Below are positions 1 through 8,970 of a stretch of DNA of 64,000 bases, piece by piece. The stretch lies in contig CAWJCH010000014.1 in assembly GCA_963841205.1 (NCBI GenBank), positions 558,001 through 622,000 of the forward strand, written 5' to 3'. Below the pieces are notes generated by a model that was given only the letters and a program-made list of their open reading frames with translations, made no database searches and was not told the DNA's origin. Source of the DNA: CAWAWP01 sp963841205 (GTDB taxonomy: Bacteria; Chloroflexota; Ktedonobacteria; Ktedonobacterales; JADMIN01). Position 1 is the first letter of the stretch. The number at the start of each line of letters is the position of its first letter. The position numbers were made by a program, and so were the translations under genes.

Positions 1-792
1 CAGGTGGCGCTCCATCAGTGGGATGCTAACGCCCAGGAAGAGCCCCAGGATCAGCACCGGACCGACGATCACAAGGCGATAGTCTGGGTACGTCAGCGGT
101 ACGAAGAGAAATAATCCCCACCAAAAGAGGACTTCCCCGAAATAATTCGGGTGGCGCGAGGCGGACCATAAGCCCGGTGGGATGAACTGACCTGTCGAAG
201 ACGCTTTGCGGCGGAATCGGCGCATTTGCAGATCCGCCGTGGCCTCGATCACGATGGCGGCGAGCGTGACGAGTGCGGCCACGACGTCCAGCCAGGTCAG
301 TCGCGTGCTCCGGTCGCTCAACGTCGGCCACAGCGCCAGACAGCCCACGAACACGAGGATGGTTGGCATCAGATGGATGCCAAGAAAGCTGACGGGCCAG
401 TAGAGCCTACCCGTCTGGCGTTTGATGTCGCGGTAGCGCCAATCCTCATGCCCCAGGCCGCGCCACTGGTAGGCCCAATTCGTGGTCAGCCGGAGCGCCC
501 ACAGGCAGACGAGCGCGAAAATGAGCATGTGACGCGGATTAGCGAAGCCATTTGAGCTGGGCTGCGACAGCCAATAGAGCGCAATGGGTATCGGCGCCAC
601 GCTCCAATACGGATCGTACACGCTGGAATTGCCCGCAATGACGCTGAAAATGAAGATCACGACCGTGGCGGCGACATCAGCCGCCGCCACAACGACGATC
701 GGCGATTGAGCGCTAAGGATGGCGCCCGTGCCCACGGCGGCGACACCGGCCATCACATACGCTACAAGGACGAGCAGAAAGCCCTTCACCAT
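1..792 (-). CDS. DUF1295 family membrane protein (partial, runs off the window)
   Basis: The open frame reads leftward off the window edge, so the last few residues are missing. The 264 visible residues have several hydrophobic segments. They contain the two hallmark blocks of the DUF1295 / 3-oxo-5-alpha-steroid 4-dehydrogenase-like family: a GLGHEDWRYRDIK block near the middle, and LWSASRHPNYFGEVLFWWG near the C-terminus. The family is a multipass membrane group related to isoprenylcysteine methyltransferases and steroid reductases; the substrate here cannot be inferred. I chose the ATG at 792 because AGGAG lies 7 nt upstream. The ATG two codons earlier (798) leaves the same AGGAG only 1 nt away. 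Family assignment is firm from the motifs; function is not. Confidence 0.85.
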   Translation of the reverse strand, partial: MVKGFLLVLVAYVMAGVAAVGTGAILSAQSPIVVVAAADVAATVVIFIFSVIAGNSSVYDPYWSVAPIPIALYWLSQPSSNGFANPRHMLIFALVCLWALRLTTNWAYQWRGLGHEDWRYRDIKRQTGRLYWPVSFLGIHLMPTILVFVGCLALWPTLSDRSTRLTWLDVVAALVTLAAIVIEATADLQMRRFRRKASSTGQFIPPGLWSASRHPNYFGEVLFWWGLFLFVPLTYPDYRLVIVGPVLILGLFLGVSIPLMERHL

Positions 793-1409
793 GCGCATGC
801 TCCTATCGCGCTGGCCGGTGCCTGGGCGATGGGTCTGGTGAAAGGGCGCGCCATCAATCCGTGGTCGAAGGTGTTGCCCCACCAGGGGACCAGGGTTATC
901 GCTGGCCACGGCCAGATGGGATGGGAAACGGTAGCCGTTCTTGTCATCGCGCAACGCTCCCTTCAGAGTGATGCACGCATAATAGAGCGTTCGGTCAATT
1001 CTCGCAGATATGCACGGATGCCCCAGCTCGGCGGCCATGAAACGCGATTGCATCCGGCTCCGGGAAGACGATCATGGGCGGCTATTGTGGACATCTTCCC
1101 GATTGATTCGCGGCCGAAACTCGCGAGAAAGCAATGGCAACATCCCGAGGTCAAGCGCATCGCCAGAATCCAATGCGAAAGCCGACACCGGAGCGTGTGA
1201 TACCAAATTGCGTTGGATCGTTGCAGTTCACCCACCGGTGTCACCGTGGGCTGGGACCTTAGGCCGTGATCAAACTGCAACCACCCAACTGACAGCCTGA
1301 TCTGGCCCCACCGTGGCGGCCCCAAGTGGCTCCGCAGCGCTGTGGCTATAGGCGAAGACGCACGTGCGTGAGCTTTTTCGGGTTCAAAACGAGACGTTGT
1401 TCGCCCAAA
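793..1409. other. Intergenic stretch with no supportable gene
   Basis: This 617-bp gap separates the DUF1295 gene from the small kinase gene. Open frames exist on both strands, but their translations lack hydrophobic pattern, recognisable motifs and ribosome-binding sites. Base composition is less GC-rich than the flanking genes. It may be decayed coding sequence or a promoter region, but I see no hairpin, repeat or promoter pair strong enough to name. Confidence 0.5.
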
Positions 1410-1937
1410 TTAGCGTGCTCTATTTGCTTCGATCTGACGGACGATCTCGTCAACGACGCGCGCGAGTGGTGCGGTGGCGTCGATGATGATGCCGTTTTGC
1501 GGGATGTCTTCTTTCGTTTGATGCAATCGCGCGATGAGTTCCCGTTCCGCTGGTTTCCCGCCCCAGTCAGTTGGGTCCAGTGCCAGGCACTCATCAATCC
1601 GCCGGTTCAAGGTGTCAAGGTCGACCTCAAGGACAAACACGCCGTCAAATACATCGATGAACTTTGAAAAATTCCTCGACCCACCGCAGAAGAATGTGAC
1701 CGCCTCATCCCGGTTGGCGACGAAAGCTTGTACTTTCTCTACATCCCAAATGTGGTGCGCGGAGATGTCGTGCGCGTCCGTGAAGCCATCCATCGGTTGA
1801 CCCGTTTCCGGATCGCCTCGATACGCCAATTCCCGGTCGCCATGAATGGCATGGTAGCCGCGCCGCTGCAATTCGTCGCAGACCGACGTTTTGCCGGTGC
1901 CGGAAACGCCCTCAATCAGATAATTTCTCATGCCCAT
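1410..1937 (-). CDS. Small AAA/P-loop nucleoside or shikimate kinase-like protein
   Basis: This 175-residue protein begins with a Walker A loop, GVSGTGKTS, about ten residues from the N-terminus. The overall size matches P-loop kinases of the AAA_17/AAA_18 type, such as shikimate or nucleoside kinases. A D-R-E-L motif follows at about residue 33, where substrate-binding acidic residues usually sit. The open frame extends 40 codons upstream, but that extension has no kinase character. The Met at 1937 has AAAGGG about 12 nt upstream, and Met at 1931 is an alternative. The phosphate acceptor cannot be told from sequence. The next gene downstream on this strand is the unrelated DUF1295 gene, over 600 bp away. 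Confidence 0.7.
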   Translation of the reverse strand: MGMRNYLIEGVSGTGKTSVCDELQRRGYHAIHGDRELAYRGDPETGQPMDGFTDAHDISAHHIWDVEKVQAFVANRDEAVTFFCGGSRNFSKFIDVFDGVFVLEVDLDTLNRRIDECLALDPTDWGGKPAERELIARLHQTKEDIPQNGIIIDATAPLARVVDEIVRQIEANRAR

Positions 1938-2065
1938 TGCGAGATGATACCCTTTCGCAGGGATGTTGTACTTGGGCTGGCTCAAGCCCTGGATTCGCCA
2001 GGCTCGGACTATGGCCACATGACAACGACCGAGACGAAATTGGTATGACGCACGCAAGGGGAGTG

Positions 2066-2692
2066 TTACGCGGCGAGCAGGGTCTTCAGGTCGGCGGCGA
2101 TCATCTTGTGTGCGAGGTAATAGTCACCCCAGAAGACGCGCTCATTCCCCTGCTTGTCGATGATGAAGGTCTCATCGCTGTGGATGACGGACTTCGGATC
2201 GGTCCCGTCAACATAGACACCATAGGCATCCCAGGTCGGCTTGAGCTGGGTCTGCGTGCCGAGCAACCAGTGGAATTCCGGGATGTGGACGTTGTTGTTC
2301 ATCAACGACGTGTTCACTGTCGCGGGTGTGTCGGTGATGTTGACGGTGATGCCGATCCAGGCGACCTGCGACGCCTGCGAGCCGAGATCGCGGTAGGCCT
2401 GTCCGAACTGCTGCTCCTCCAGCTCGCAGTCGCCGTGCGGGCATTGCGAATCGAGGAAGATCAGGAAAACGGGACGTCCCTTGAACTGCGCGAGGGTCAC
2501 CGTCTGCCCATTCTGATCCTTCAGCGTGAAGCCCGGCGCCACCGTCGGCTTGTCGATCACAATCTCGCCCTGCAGGCTCGGTGCCGCGCTTGCCGAGATG
2601 CCCTTCCCGACATGATCGAAGAAAACGATGCTGGCGATGACGAGTGCAGCCAGCCCGACCGTGATCAACGTTGACATCGTGCGACGGTTCAT
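2066..2692 (-). CDS. SCO1/SenC-like thioredoxin-fold redox protein
   Basis: The 208-residue protein has an N-terminal hydrophobic anchor (residues 7-24), then a thioredoxin-like domain: PGFTLKDQNGQTVTLAQFKG, a strand ending in LIFLDSQCPHGDC, and a conserved VHSDETFIIDKQGNE segment. This fits an extracytoplasmic SCO/AhpC-type redoxin, which in known families delivers copper to cytochrome oxidase or reduces thiols. The active-site cysteines are CPHGDC (four residues between), not the usual SCO CxxxC, so copper binding is uncertain. A histidine is present in the later SDETF region, as in SCO proteins. The start is fixed by GAGGAG 8 nt before ATG 2692. It is probably monocistronic. Confidence 0.75.
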   Translation of the reverse strand: MNRRTMSTLITVGLAALVIASIVFFDHVGKGISASAAPSLQGEIVIDKPTVAPGFTLKDQNGQTVTLAQFKGRPVFLIFLDSQCPHGDCELEEQQFGQAYRDLGSQASQVAWIGITVNITDTPATVNTSLMNNNVHIPEFHWLLGTQTQLKPTWDAYGVYVDGTDPKSVIHSDETFIIDKQGNERVFWGDYYLAHKMIAADLKTLLAA

Positions 2693-2804
2693 CGCGAAGT
2701 CTCCTCGGTCCGGCGCGCGGGATTTCTAACTTACATCCAGGACATAGCACATCAGGCGCGATGAACGCATGGTGCAAGCGCACCAGTCGGCGCGTCGCAT
2801 GCGC

Positions 2805-3866
2805 CTACGGCAGCGTCTGCCGCCAACTGGCGCCCGCGTCCGTCGTGACGAAGACGCCGAGCGGATACGACGAGCTGACGTAGGCGACCTTCGCGTCCGT
2901 CGGGTCAGCGGCGATCAGCGTCGGGTGCTCGCTCGTAGTCGCCGCCGGTTTCCACGTCTTGCCCGTGTCCGCGCTGGCGAAGGTATTTGAACCGGTGGCA
3001 GCCCAGGCGTGGTCGGGCGCGCTGGCCACGGCGACGACTTCATTGTACGCGGCGTTGGGGTTCGCTACGCTGAACGAGGCCGCGTCGTCCGTCGAGACGT
3101 AGACGCCCGAGTCGCTGTTGACGTAGAACGTCGAGCCCGCCTGCGAGACCGAGAAGACGCCGCCCGCGATGCTCGTCGGCTTCCAGCTCGCGCCGCCGTC
3201 CTCGCTCATCGAGAGCCCGTCGGAGATGCTCCACAGCAGGATGCGCCGCGGGTGCAGCGGATCGCCTTGTACGCCCTTCAGCGACGTAATCGGCAGCTGC
3301 GGCTCCTGGCGCCAGTGCGCCCCCGCGTCGTCGCTGACGTAGAGTCCCTTATCGCCGAGGCCGGTGATGATGGCGAATACCTCTGTCGCGCTCGCCGCTC
3401 CAGCGCCGATGGTGAAGACGGTCCCCGTCGGGAAGCTCGATTCCTTCGCCGCCAACTTCCAGGTCGCGCCGGCATCGTCGCTGGTGTAGATGCCCGGCGT
3501 GTCCTTCGCCGCACCGGGATTGTCCGGCCGCGGCACCGCCAGCACATAGACGCGCTTGACGTCCAACTGACTCTGCGCGAACTTGTAGATCATCAGCCCG
3601 TCCATCGCCTGCCCCGCGCCGCCCGCCGCCTCCGTCCAAGACGAGCCGCCGTCGATCGAGCGATAGAGGCCGATGTGCGTCGCCAACAGCACCGTCTTCG
3701 GTACGCCCGTCAGCGCGACGATGTCGTGGAGGTGGTTCTGCGAGCCGCCGTAGGGGCCGGTCGAGCTAGGCCCGTCGCAGCCCACCAGCGCGAGGGCGAT
3801 AAGCGCCCAGCACGCCAGCGCCATCGTCAGCTTCCTACGCCCAGCCGGCAACCACAGTCGTGTCAT
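2805..3866 (-). CDS. BNR/Ycf48-like beta-propeller lipoprotein
   Basis: This 353-residue secreted lipoprotein has a signal peptide whose lipobox is LVGC at about residues 27-30. The rest is a run of repeats of the type S.D.G.SW and DAGA.W (TSDDAGATWK, VSDDAGAHW, SEDGGASWK, STDDAASF, TTDAGASWR), the signature of BNR/sialidase-like or Ycf48/VPS10 propellers. Propellers of this type bind ligands or proteins outside the cell; no catalytic residues are evident. Its ATG overlaps the stop of the upstream propeller gene as ATGA, so the two are translationally coupled. It ends in TAG, which shows that UAG is a normal stop for host genes here. Confidence 0.85.
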   Translation of the reverse strand: MTRLWLPAGRRKLTMALACWALIALALVGCDGPSSTGPYGGSQNHLHDIVALTGVPKTVLLATHIGLYRSIDGGSSWTEAAGGAGQAMDGLMIYKFAQSQLDVKRVYVLAVPRPDNPGAAKDTPGIYTSDDAGATWKLAAKESSFPTGTVFTIGAGAASATEVFAIITGLGDKGLYVSDDAGAHWRQEPQLPITSLKGVQGDPLHPRRILLWSISDGLSMSEDGGASWKPTSIAGGVFSVSQAGSTFYVNSDSGVYVSTDDAASFSVANPNAAYNEVVAVASAPDHAWAATGSNTFASADTGKTWKPAATTSEHPTLIAADPTDAKVAYVSSSYPLGVFVTTDAGASWRQTLP

Positions 3867-5092
3867 GCTCGCCCTCCCGCCCGCTTCATCGGTTGCTTGC
3901 GCGAGCCGCGAATGACCACGACGACGCCGGCCGCCAGCGCTCCCAGCAGCAGGATCGTCACGATCACCGCGACCACCGTCGCGGTCGTGCGGTCCAGCAC
4001 GGGCGGATAGGAGCCGGTGATAATGCCGCGCGGCATGCCACCCACGTCGATCGTCGCAAGCGTCGTGTGCGCCGAGGTGTCGAGCATCGTGACTCTGCCG
4101 GTGCTCCGCTCGGCGACGAATCCGTAGGCGCCGTCGAACGTGATGGCCACCGCATCTGGTCCGCCGGCGAACGGCAGCGTACGCAGCGGTTCGGTCGGCA
4201 GCGACGGTGCACCGCCATCGCCGGCGGGCGAGGCCGGCCGCAGCACCTCCACCGCGTTCGCGCTCGCCACCGGCGCGTAGACCTGCCCCGTCACCGCGTC
4301 GTAGTCCATCGCCCCGATCGGTCCGTTCCGCTGGAGCAGCGTGCCCAGCACCTTATGCGTCCCGAGATCGATGGCGACGACGGTGCCGGCTTTCGTGCCG
4401 ACGTAGGCGATGCCCCCCGCGACGGGCACGACGACGTTCAGCGGGCCGCCCGGCACCGGGATAGTGGCGAGCAGCGTACGGTGTTCCGCGCTGATCACCG
4501 AGACCGTGTTGTCGCCGCTGTTGGCGACGTAGATCTCCGCGTCGTTCGGGTCCGAGTTCACGATGCCGCTGCCCGCCAGGGCGACGGCGACGCCGGCGGG
4601 ATGCTGTCCGACCGTAATCGTCGCCACCACTGTGCGCGCGTCGGGGTTGAGCATGGTCAGCGTGTTCGAGCCGGAGTTGGCTACATAGACGAGATTCGGG
4701 TTGCGCGAGAGGTCGAGCGCCATGCCGGCCGGCGCGGCGCCTACCGGCAGGCTCGCGGCGACCGTATGCGCCCGCGCGTCCACGATCGCGACCACGTTCT
4801 TGCTCGCCTCGTCCACGTATGCGAAGCGTCCGTCCGTGCTGAGCAGCGCGCTCGCCGGATCGCCGCCGATGGTGGCGCGCCACGTTACGGCGCGGTTACC
4901 GATGTCGATCACCACCAGATCTTCGCCGCCGGTGCCGCCGCCCGTCACATACGCGAGGTTCGGCGCTCCGCCGTCCGCCCGCGCCGTCCCTGGCAGGATG
5001 ACACTCCACGCGAAGGCCGCCGAGAGTGCAACAACCGCGAGCAGCAGGCGCATCCGCGTGTGTGTGCCGCCTCGAACTTCCGGTGCGCTCAT
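3863..5092 (-). CDS. YncE/YVTN-type seven-bladed beta-propeller with C-terminal membrane anchor
   Basis: The 409-residue protein starts with a signal peptide (hydrophobic core about residues 15-38). It then repeats the YVTN motif: LVYVANSGSNTLTMLNPDAR, IYVANSGDNTVSVI, IAYVGTKAGTVVAIDL, YGFVAERSTGRVTMLD. A C-terminal transmembrane segment (about residues 370-395) is followed by a basic tail, so the propeller is likely displayed on the outer face of the membrane. YncE-like propellers are non-enzymatic surface or DNA/ligand-binding proteins. It is the first gene of a two-gene operon with a second, different propeller. ATG 5092 has a weak upstream AGGTAGG; ATG 5053 is an alternative start. Confidence 0.85.
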   Translation of the reverse strand: MSAPEVRGGTHTRMRLLLAVVALSAAFAWSVILPGTARADGGAPNLAYVTGGGTGGEDLVVIDIGNRAVTWRATIGGDPASALLSTDGRFAYVDEASKNVVAIVDARAHTVAASLPVGAAPAGMALDLSRNPNLVYVANSGSNTLTMLNPDARTVVATITVGQHPAGVAVALAGSGIVNSDPNDAEIYVANSGDNTVSVISAEHRTLLATIPVPGGPLNVVVPVAGGIAYVGTKAGTVVAIDLGTHKVLGTLLQRNGPIGAMDYDAVTGQVYAPVASANAVEVLRPASPAGDGGAPSLPTEPLRTLPFAGGPDAVAITFDGAYGFVAERSTGRVTMLDTSAHTTLATIDVGGMPRGIITGSYPPVLDRTTATVVAVIVTILLLGALAAGVVVVIRGSRKQPMKRAGGRA

Positions 5093-5389
5093 CGCCTACC
5101 TAATGAGATCCAGTGAGATCGTCTACCAGAAATTTACAGATTTCGCCGCAAACCCCACGCGACCAGCGCAACAGACGAACCTCAGTCCGTTGCCCCATAC
5201 GCTGGTATCCGCACGTGTTGACGAAGACGTGGACCGCTTCGTCTACGCCCTCGCAGGGAAAGCGTGATGGAGGTGAGGAACCCTGCACTGCCGCGAAGGC
5301 GCGCGCCAAGCTCAGTCGTACTGTAGCACACGTGAAGTGCTTCAATGACAGGGTCGCTTGTTTGCGCCACCCGCATCGCGACACGACCA

Positions 5390-6121
5390 CTAGCGCTCCG
5401 GATCGACCAGCCCACGCCGCACCGCGTAGCGCACGAGATGTGTCACGTCACGCAGCTCCAGCTTCTCCATCACCGCCGCGCGGTGCGTCTGCACCGTCTT
5501 GATGCTGATGTGTAGCCGGTCCGCGATCTCCTGGTTCGTGTTGCCCTCGCCGACGAGCTTGAGCACCTCGCGCTCGCGGCTAGTCAGCGACTCGTAGCTA
5601 TCGCTCGTCGTCTCCGCCGTCGTGGCCCGGGGTCGCGTCCCCCGCTCGGCGAACTCCGTCACCAGCGCATGCGCCAGGCTCGGTGAAAGGAACGATTCGC
5701 CGCGCGCCACCGCGCGCACCGCCGCCAGCAGGTCCGCCGCCGCCGTCCGCTTGATGATGTAGCCCGCTGCGCCGGCCTGCAGCGCGCGAAAGAAATACTC
5801 CTCGGATTCGTGCATGGTCAAGAAGAGCACGCGCACCTCAGGTGCCTGCTGCCGGATGCGCCGGCATGCCTCGACGCCGTCCAGCTGCGGCATGCTGACG
5901 TCCATCAAGACGACCTGCGGGCGCAGACGCTCCGCCTCGACCACCGCTTCGCCGCCCGTGCGCGCCTCGCCGACCACCGTCACATCCGGCGCCATGCTGA
6001 GTAGCGCGCGCAGCCCGTCGCGCAGGATGTCGTGGTCGTCGGCCAGCAGCACGCGGATCGCCCCAGCGTCATGTTCGCCCGCTCCGCTCGACGTGGCGGC
6101 GTCATACCTGGGTCGCTGCAT
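5390..6121 (-). CDS. NarL/LuxR-family two-component response regulator
   Basis: This 243-residue regulator has a receiver domain (about residues 22-140) with acidic pair DD28-29, phospho-acceptor Asp74 in LMDVSMPQLDG, and the conserved Thr and Lys of LTMHES and IIKR. A LuxR-type helix-turn-helix (SLTSREREVLKLVGEG ... ISIKTVQTHR) sits in the last third. It overlaps the 3' end of the histidine kinase gene by 20 bp, so the two form one transcription unit and a cognate pair. AAGGG lies 7 nt before ATG 6121. A longer frame upstream is only the kinase gene read out of phase. Targets are unknown; the neighbouring FixH/YtkA-like protein is part of the same run of genes. Confidence 0.93.
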   Translation of the reverse strand: MQRPRYDAATSSGAGEHDAGAIRVLLADDHDILRDGLRALLSMAPDVTVVGEARTGGEAVVEAERLRPQVVLMDVSMPQLDGVEACRRIRQQAPEVRVLFLTMHESEEYFFRALQAGAAGYIIKRTAAADLLAAVRAVARGESFLSPSLAHALVTEFAERGTRPRATTAETTSDSYESLTSREREVLKLVGEGNTNQEIADRLHISIKTVQTHRAAVMEKLELRDVTHLVRYAVRRGLVDPER

Positions 6122-7211
6122 GCGTCTGCCCTTCGCTTGCGTGCGACGATTGCGCGACGTCTTGCGTGAAGAGCGGCACCCGCGCCCGCATGACGCAGCC
6201 ACGCCCCGGCGCCGAGCGCAGCACCAGCATGCCGTGCAACAGCCGCGCGCGCTCGCGCATCCCTTCGAGTCCCATGCTGCTGTAGCTGGGCGCCATCTGC
6301 GCCGCGAAGCCACCACCGTCGTCCGCCACCGTCAGCGCCACCGCGCCGTCGAGGCGTCGCAGCGCGATCCATACCGTCCGAGCACGCCCGTGCCGCACCG
6401 CGTTCGTGACCGCCTCCTGCGCGATGCGGAACAGCGCGGTCTCCACCTCGCCGGGCAGGCGCTCGTCCTCCTGCGAGCGTAGGCGCACGCGCACGGCGAC
6501 ACCGAGCCGCTCGCTCGCATCCTCGCCGAGCCAACGCAGCGCCGCCGCTAGGCCGAGATCATCCAGCATCGGCGGTCGCAGCTGCCGAGAGAGCGCCTGC
6601 ACCTCTGCCAGCGTGCGCTGGGCCAGCGCGCTCAGCCGCTCCGCCTGCAGTCGCGCCCGCTCGCGCGCCTCGGGTGACTGCGCCGCTGACAGTCCCTGCG
6701 CGATGGCCTCCGCGTGGAGCGTCAGTGCGGTCAGGCTCTGCCCCGTCTGGTCATGCAGCTCCAGCGCCACGCGCCGCCGCTCTTCCTCCTGCGCCTGAAG
6801 CACCCGCGCCGCCATCTCGTGGCGCGCCGCCTCCAGCCGGTCCAGCATCGCGTTGAAGCCGCGGGCCAGCGCCGCCGCGTCGGCATCGTTGGGATAGGCC
6901 TCGGCGCGTGCGGTCAGATCGCCGCGTTCGACGGCGCGCATCGTGGCGAGCACACCACGCAAGGGCGCGAACGCTGCGCGAAGCAGCACGAAATTGATCG
7001 TCAGCCCGGCGAGCGCCACGAACGCGATGAAGCCCGTGTCGATCAGGTAGTGGTACGTCTCGGGATTGTGCTGCGTGATCCACCATCCCGCCAGCGTCCC
7101 GAGCAGGATCACCGCGCTGTTGGCGATGATCACCTTCTCAAAGGTCGTGAACGACCGTAACCAAGGTGTGCCGCGTGGGAACGCCGCGCGCCGCGATGCG
7201 AGCGAAGACAT
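6102..7211 (-). CDS. DesK/NarX-type sensor histidine kinase
   Basis: The 369-residue membrane kinase has two transmembrane segments (about 26-44 and 58-79) with almost no periplasmic loop between them. A HAMP linker (80-131) and a HisKA_3 dimerisation domain follow; the phospho-acceptor is His153 in ALELHDQTGQSL. The ATPase domain shows the N box (AVTNAVRHG), a G box (DDGGGFA) and a final G-rich turn. The tiny sensing loop suggests intramembrane sensing or a partner protein. The obvious candidate partner is the FixH/YtkA-like protein encoded 13 bp upstream on the same strand. The response regulator gene overlaps the 3' end. Confidence 0.93.
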   Translation of the reverse strand: MSSLASRRAAFPRGTPWLRSFTTFEKVIIANSAVILLGTLAGWWITQHNPETYHYLIDTGFIAFVALAGLTINFVLLRAAFAPLRGVLATMRAVERGDLTARAEAYPNDADAAALARGFNAMLDRLEAARHEMAARVLQAQEEERRRVALELHDQTGQSLTALTLHAEAIAQGLSAAQSPEARERARLQAERLSALAQRTLAEVQALSRQLRPPMLDDLGLAAALRWLGEDASERLGVAVRVRLRSQEDERLPGEVETALFRIAQEAVTNAVRHGRARTVWIALRRLDGAVALTVADDGGGFAAQMAPSYSSMGLEGMRERARLLHGMLVLRSAPGRGCVMRARVPLFTQDVAQSSHASEGQTHAATQV

Positions 7212-7224
7212 TGGCGGTCTCGTT

Positions 7225-7737
7225 TCAGAGCGTTGTACAGCCGGTAGAAGACGAGCTGCTCGTCCCGGCAGGCACCATCGGCGGCGAAGCGTTGCGCACG
7301 GTCACCGCCAGCGACGTCTGCCATTCGGGGCGTCCGGGCGTCTGCAGCGCCACCCGCACGCGCCACGGACCGGCCATCTGAAGTGTCAGCGGGATTGCGT
7401 ACCTGCCGCCCGATGTCGAGTCACCCGGCTTTGCCTGCCGCTGCTCCGGCATCACCATCGTCGGCATGTCCCACGCGGCGACGATCTGCCCCCAGGGACC
7501 ATGCACGGCGGCGCGATCGGACGGATCGGAGACCACCACGCAAAGCTCGGCGGGATGCCCCACCGTCGGCGCCGCGGGCCAGACGAAGGCGCTCGCATCA
7601 ATGGTGGCATGTGCGGCGTGCCAGATCGTCACCGTCGGCACCGCCAGCGCGAGCAGCACCGCCGCGATCAGCAGCGCCCACACCGAGCGACGCACGCCGC
7701 CGAAGCGCTGCGGCTCGTCTACAGGGTCTCCGATCAT
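7225..7737 (-). CDS. Membrane-anchored FixH/YtkA-like extracytoplasmic protein
   Basis: This 170-residue protein has one N-terminal transmembrane helix (about residues 17-38). The outside domain carries YtkA/FixH-like features: VWPAAPTVGHPAEL, MPTMVMPEQRQAK, and a GGRYAIPLTLQMAGPWRVRV strand pair. YtkA-like domains occur in copper- and respiration-linked proteins; a Met-rich patch (DMPTMVMPE) would suit copper. The frame opens further upstream, but Met 7737 has GGAAGAG about 10 nt before it and the extra residues look non-coding. It is the first gene before the histidine kinase (13-bp gap), which suggests it works with, or reports to, that sensor. Confidence 0.65.
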   Translation of the reverse strand: MIGDPVDEPQRFGGVRRSVWALLIAAVLLALAVPTVTIWHAAHATIDASAFVWPAAPTVGHPAELCVVVSDPSDRAAVHGPWGQIVAAWDMPTMVMPEQRQAKPGDSTSGGRYAIPLTLQMAGPWRVRVALQTPGRPEWQTSLAVTVRNASPPMVPAGTSSSSSTGCTTL

Positions 7738-7926
7738 GGCGAATATGCTCTTCCCAGCCGCTCCACGGGCCCACCCCTGAATTGTATCGCAGTCCATGCG
7801 AAACGCGAGCGCCATCCACAGAGATATACCCGTGAATGCGCCCGCGTTCCATCGGAAGAAAGCCGGAGAAGGCAGGGCTATCGCTGCCGAGGCGAGCCGT
7901 GTCGCCCGACACCGATCCGAGGCGAG

Positions 7927-8739
7927 CTATCCGCGCAGCGTCGGCAGCATGGCGAGCTGGCGCGCCTGCGCGAGGAGTCGCCCGTCGCGGCTCCAGATCT
8001 CGCCGTTCTCGTCGAACACGCCCGACTGTGCCAATTGCGACGAGAACGTGCAGAGATAGAAGTCGTCGGGCGTCGCGCCCTCAAGCGGCAGGCGCGCGCG
8101 GAAATGTATCGTCAGATCCAACGTCGGCGCACCAATCGGCGCGGGCAGCCGCGGATAGATGCACGGCATCCAGGCGTCCGAGAAGGCGGCGATGAGCAGT
8201 GCATCCGCCACGCGCCGCTCCGCCAGCCGCATCCACCCGCCAACGCGCGACGAGGTCGAGCCGGAGAACGGTGCATCGCCGATCGCCCAGCGATACTCGT
8301 AGCGTCGCGTGAACGGCGGAAAGCTGATCCCCTCCGGCGGGAACGTTGCCAGCGCCTCGGGCGACGGCACCTCCGGCGCTGTCCCTTCGACGAAGGTCAG
8401 GCTCTCGCGCGGCGCGGCGAACGCGGCCAGCGCCAGCGCGCACGTCCTTCCCGCCTGCGTCAGCCGCGCCGAGAGCGCTGTCACGCTACGCCCGGCGCGC
8501 TCCACCGTCGTCGCGATCTGGCACGGACCGCCAGCAGGCGCTTCGAGGAAGTGGATCGTCAGCGAGCGCGGATCGCGCCCAGGATCGCGGACTGTCTCTT
8601 GGCAGGCGCGCAGCAGCAGCACCGCCAGCAAGCCGCCGTTCGGGCCGCGCTCGATCCACCACGATTCATCCAGCGTCGCCTCATAGCAGTCGTCCCCCAG
8701 GGCGGTCAGCGCCGTCTCCGCGTCGAAGCGTGTAGGCAT
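7927..8739 (-). CDS. TesB-like/4HBT_3 acyl-CoA thioesterase family protein
   Basis: This 270-residue protein is a double hotdog thioesterase-like protein. Residues 25-40 give the conserved GPNGGLLAVLLLRA helix, followed by LTIHFLEAPAGG, and the second hotdog has LDLTIHFRARLP and SRDGRLLAQARQLAML. The closing DG.L.A.ARQLA motif is typical of the family, which hydrolyses acyl-CoAs in the cytoplasm; chain length cannot be told. The frame runs 52 codons further upstream, but ATG 8739 is preceded by a strong GGGAGGGGAG site. It stands alone. Confidence 0.82.
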   Translation of the reverse strand: MPTRFDAETALTALGDDCYEATLDESWWIERGPNGGLLAVLLLRACQETVRDPGRDPRSLTIHFLEAPAGGPCQIATTVERAGRSVTALSARLTQAGRTCALALAAFAAPRESLTFVEGTAPEVPSPEALATFPPEGISFPPFTRRYEYRWAIGDAPFSGSTSSRVGGWMRLAERRVADALLIAAFSDAWMPCIYPRLPAPIGAPTLDLTIHFRARLPLEGATPDDFYLCTFSSQLAQSGVFDENGEIWSRDGRLLAQARQLAMLPTLRG

Positions 8740-8970
8740 CGCGTCTCCCCTCCCACCAACGGATCGCCTCGTAGCATAGCATGCGGCCCGAGACCCACGC
8801 GATGCAGCCAGCGTACAGATCGCGGTGCTATACTCCCCAGCGGCGGGTCTGGCGGTGCCGCAAACAGTGCAGATCGTTACAAGCCTCGTGGCCACTTCGT
8901 CCCTAGTCAGGGGTGCGCCTCACCGCGCGTACGGCCCTCGTGAGTTCGCAGACGATGAAGAGGCAGACGC

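Noticed and set aside
706..1325. Several ORFs of about 100 codons near the left end
   Set aside because: No hydrophobic or motif signal, no ribosome sites and conflicting overlaps; treated as noncoding.
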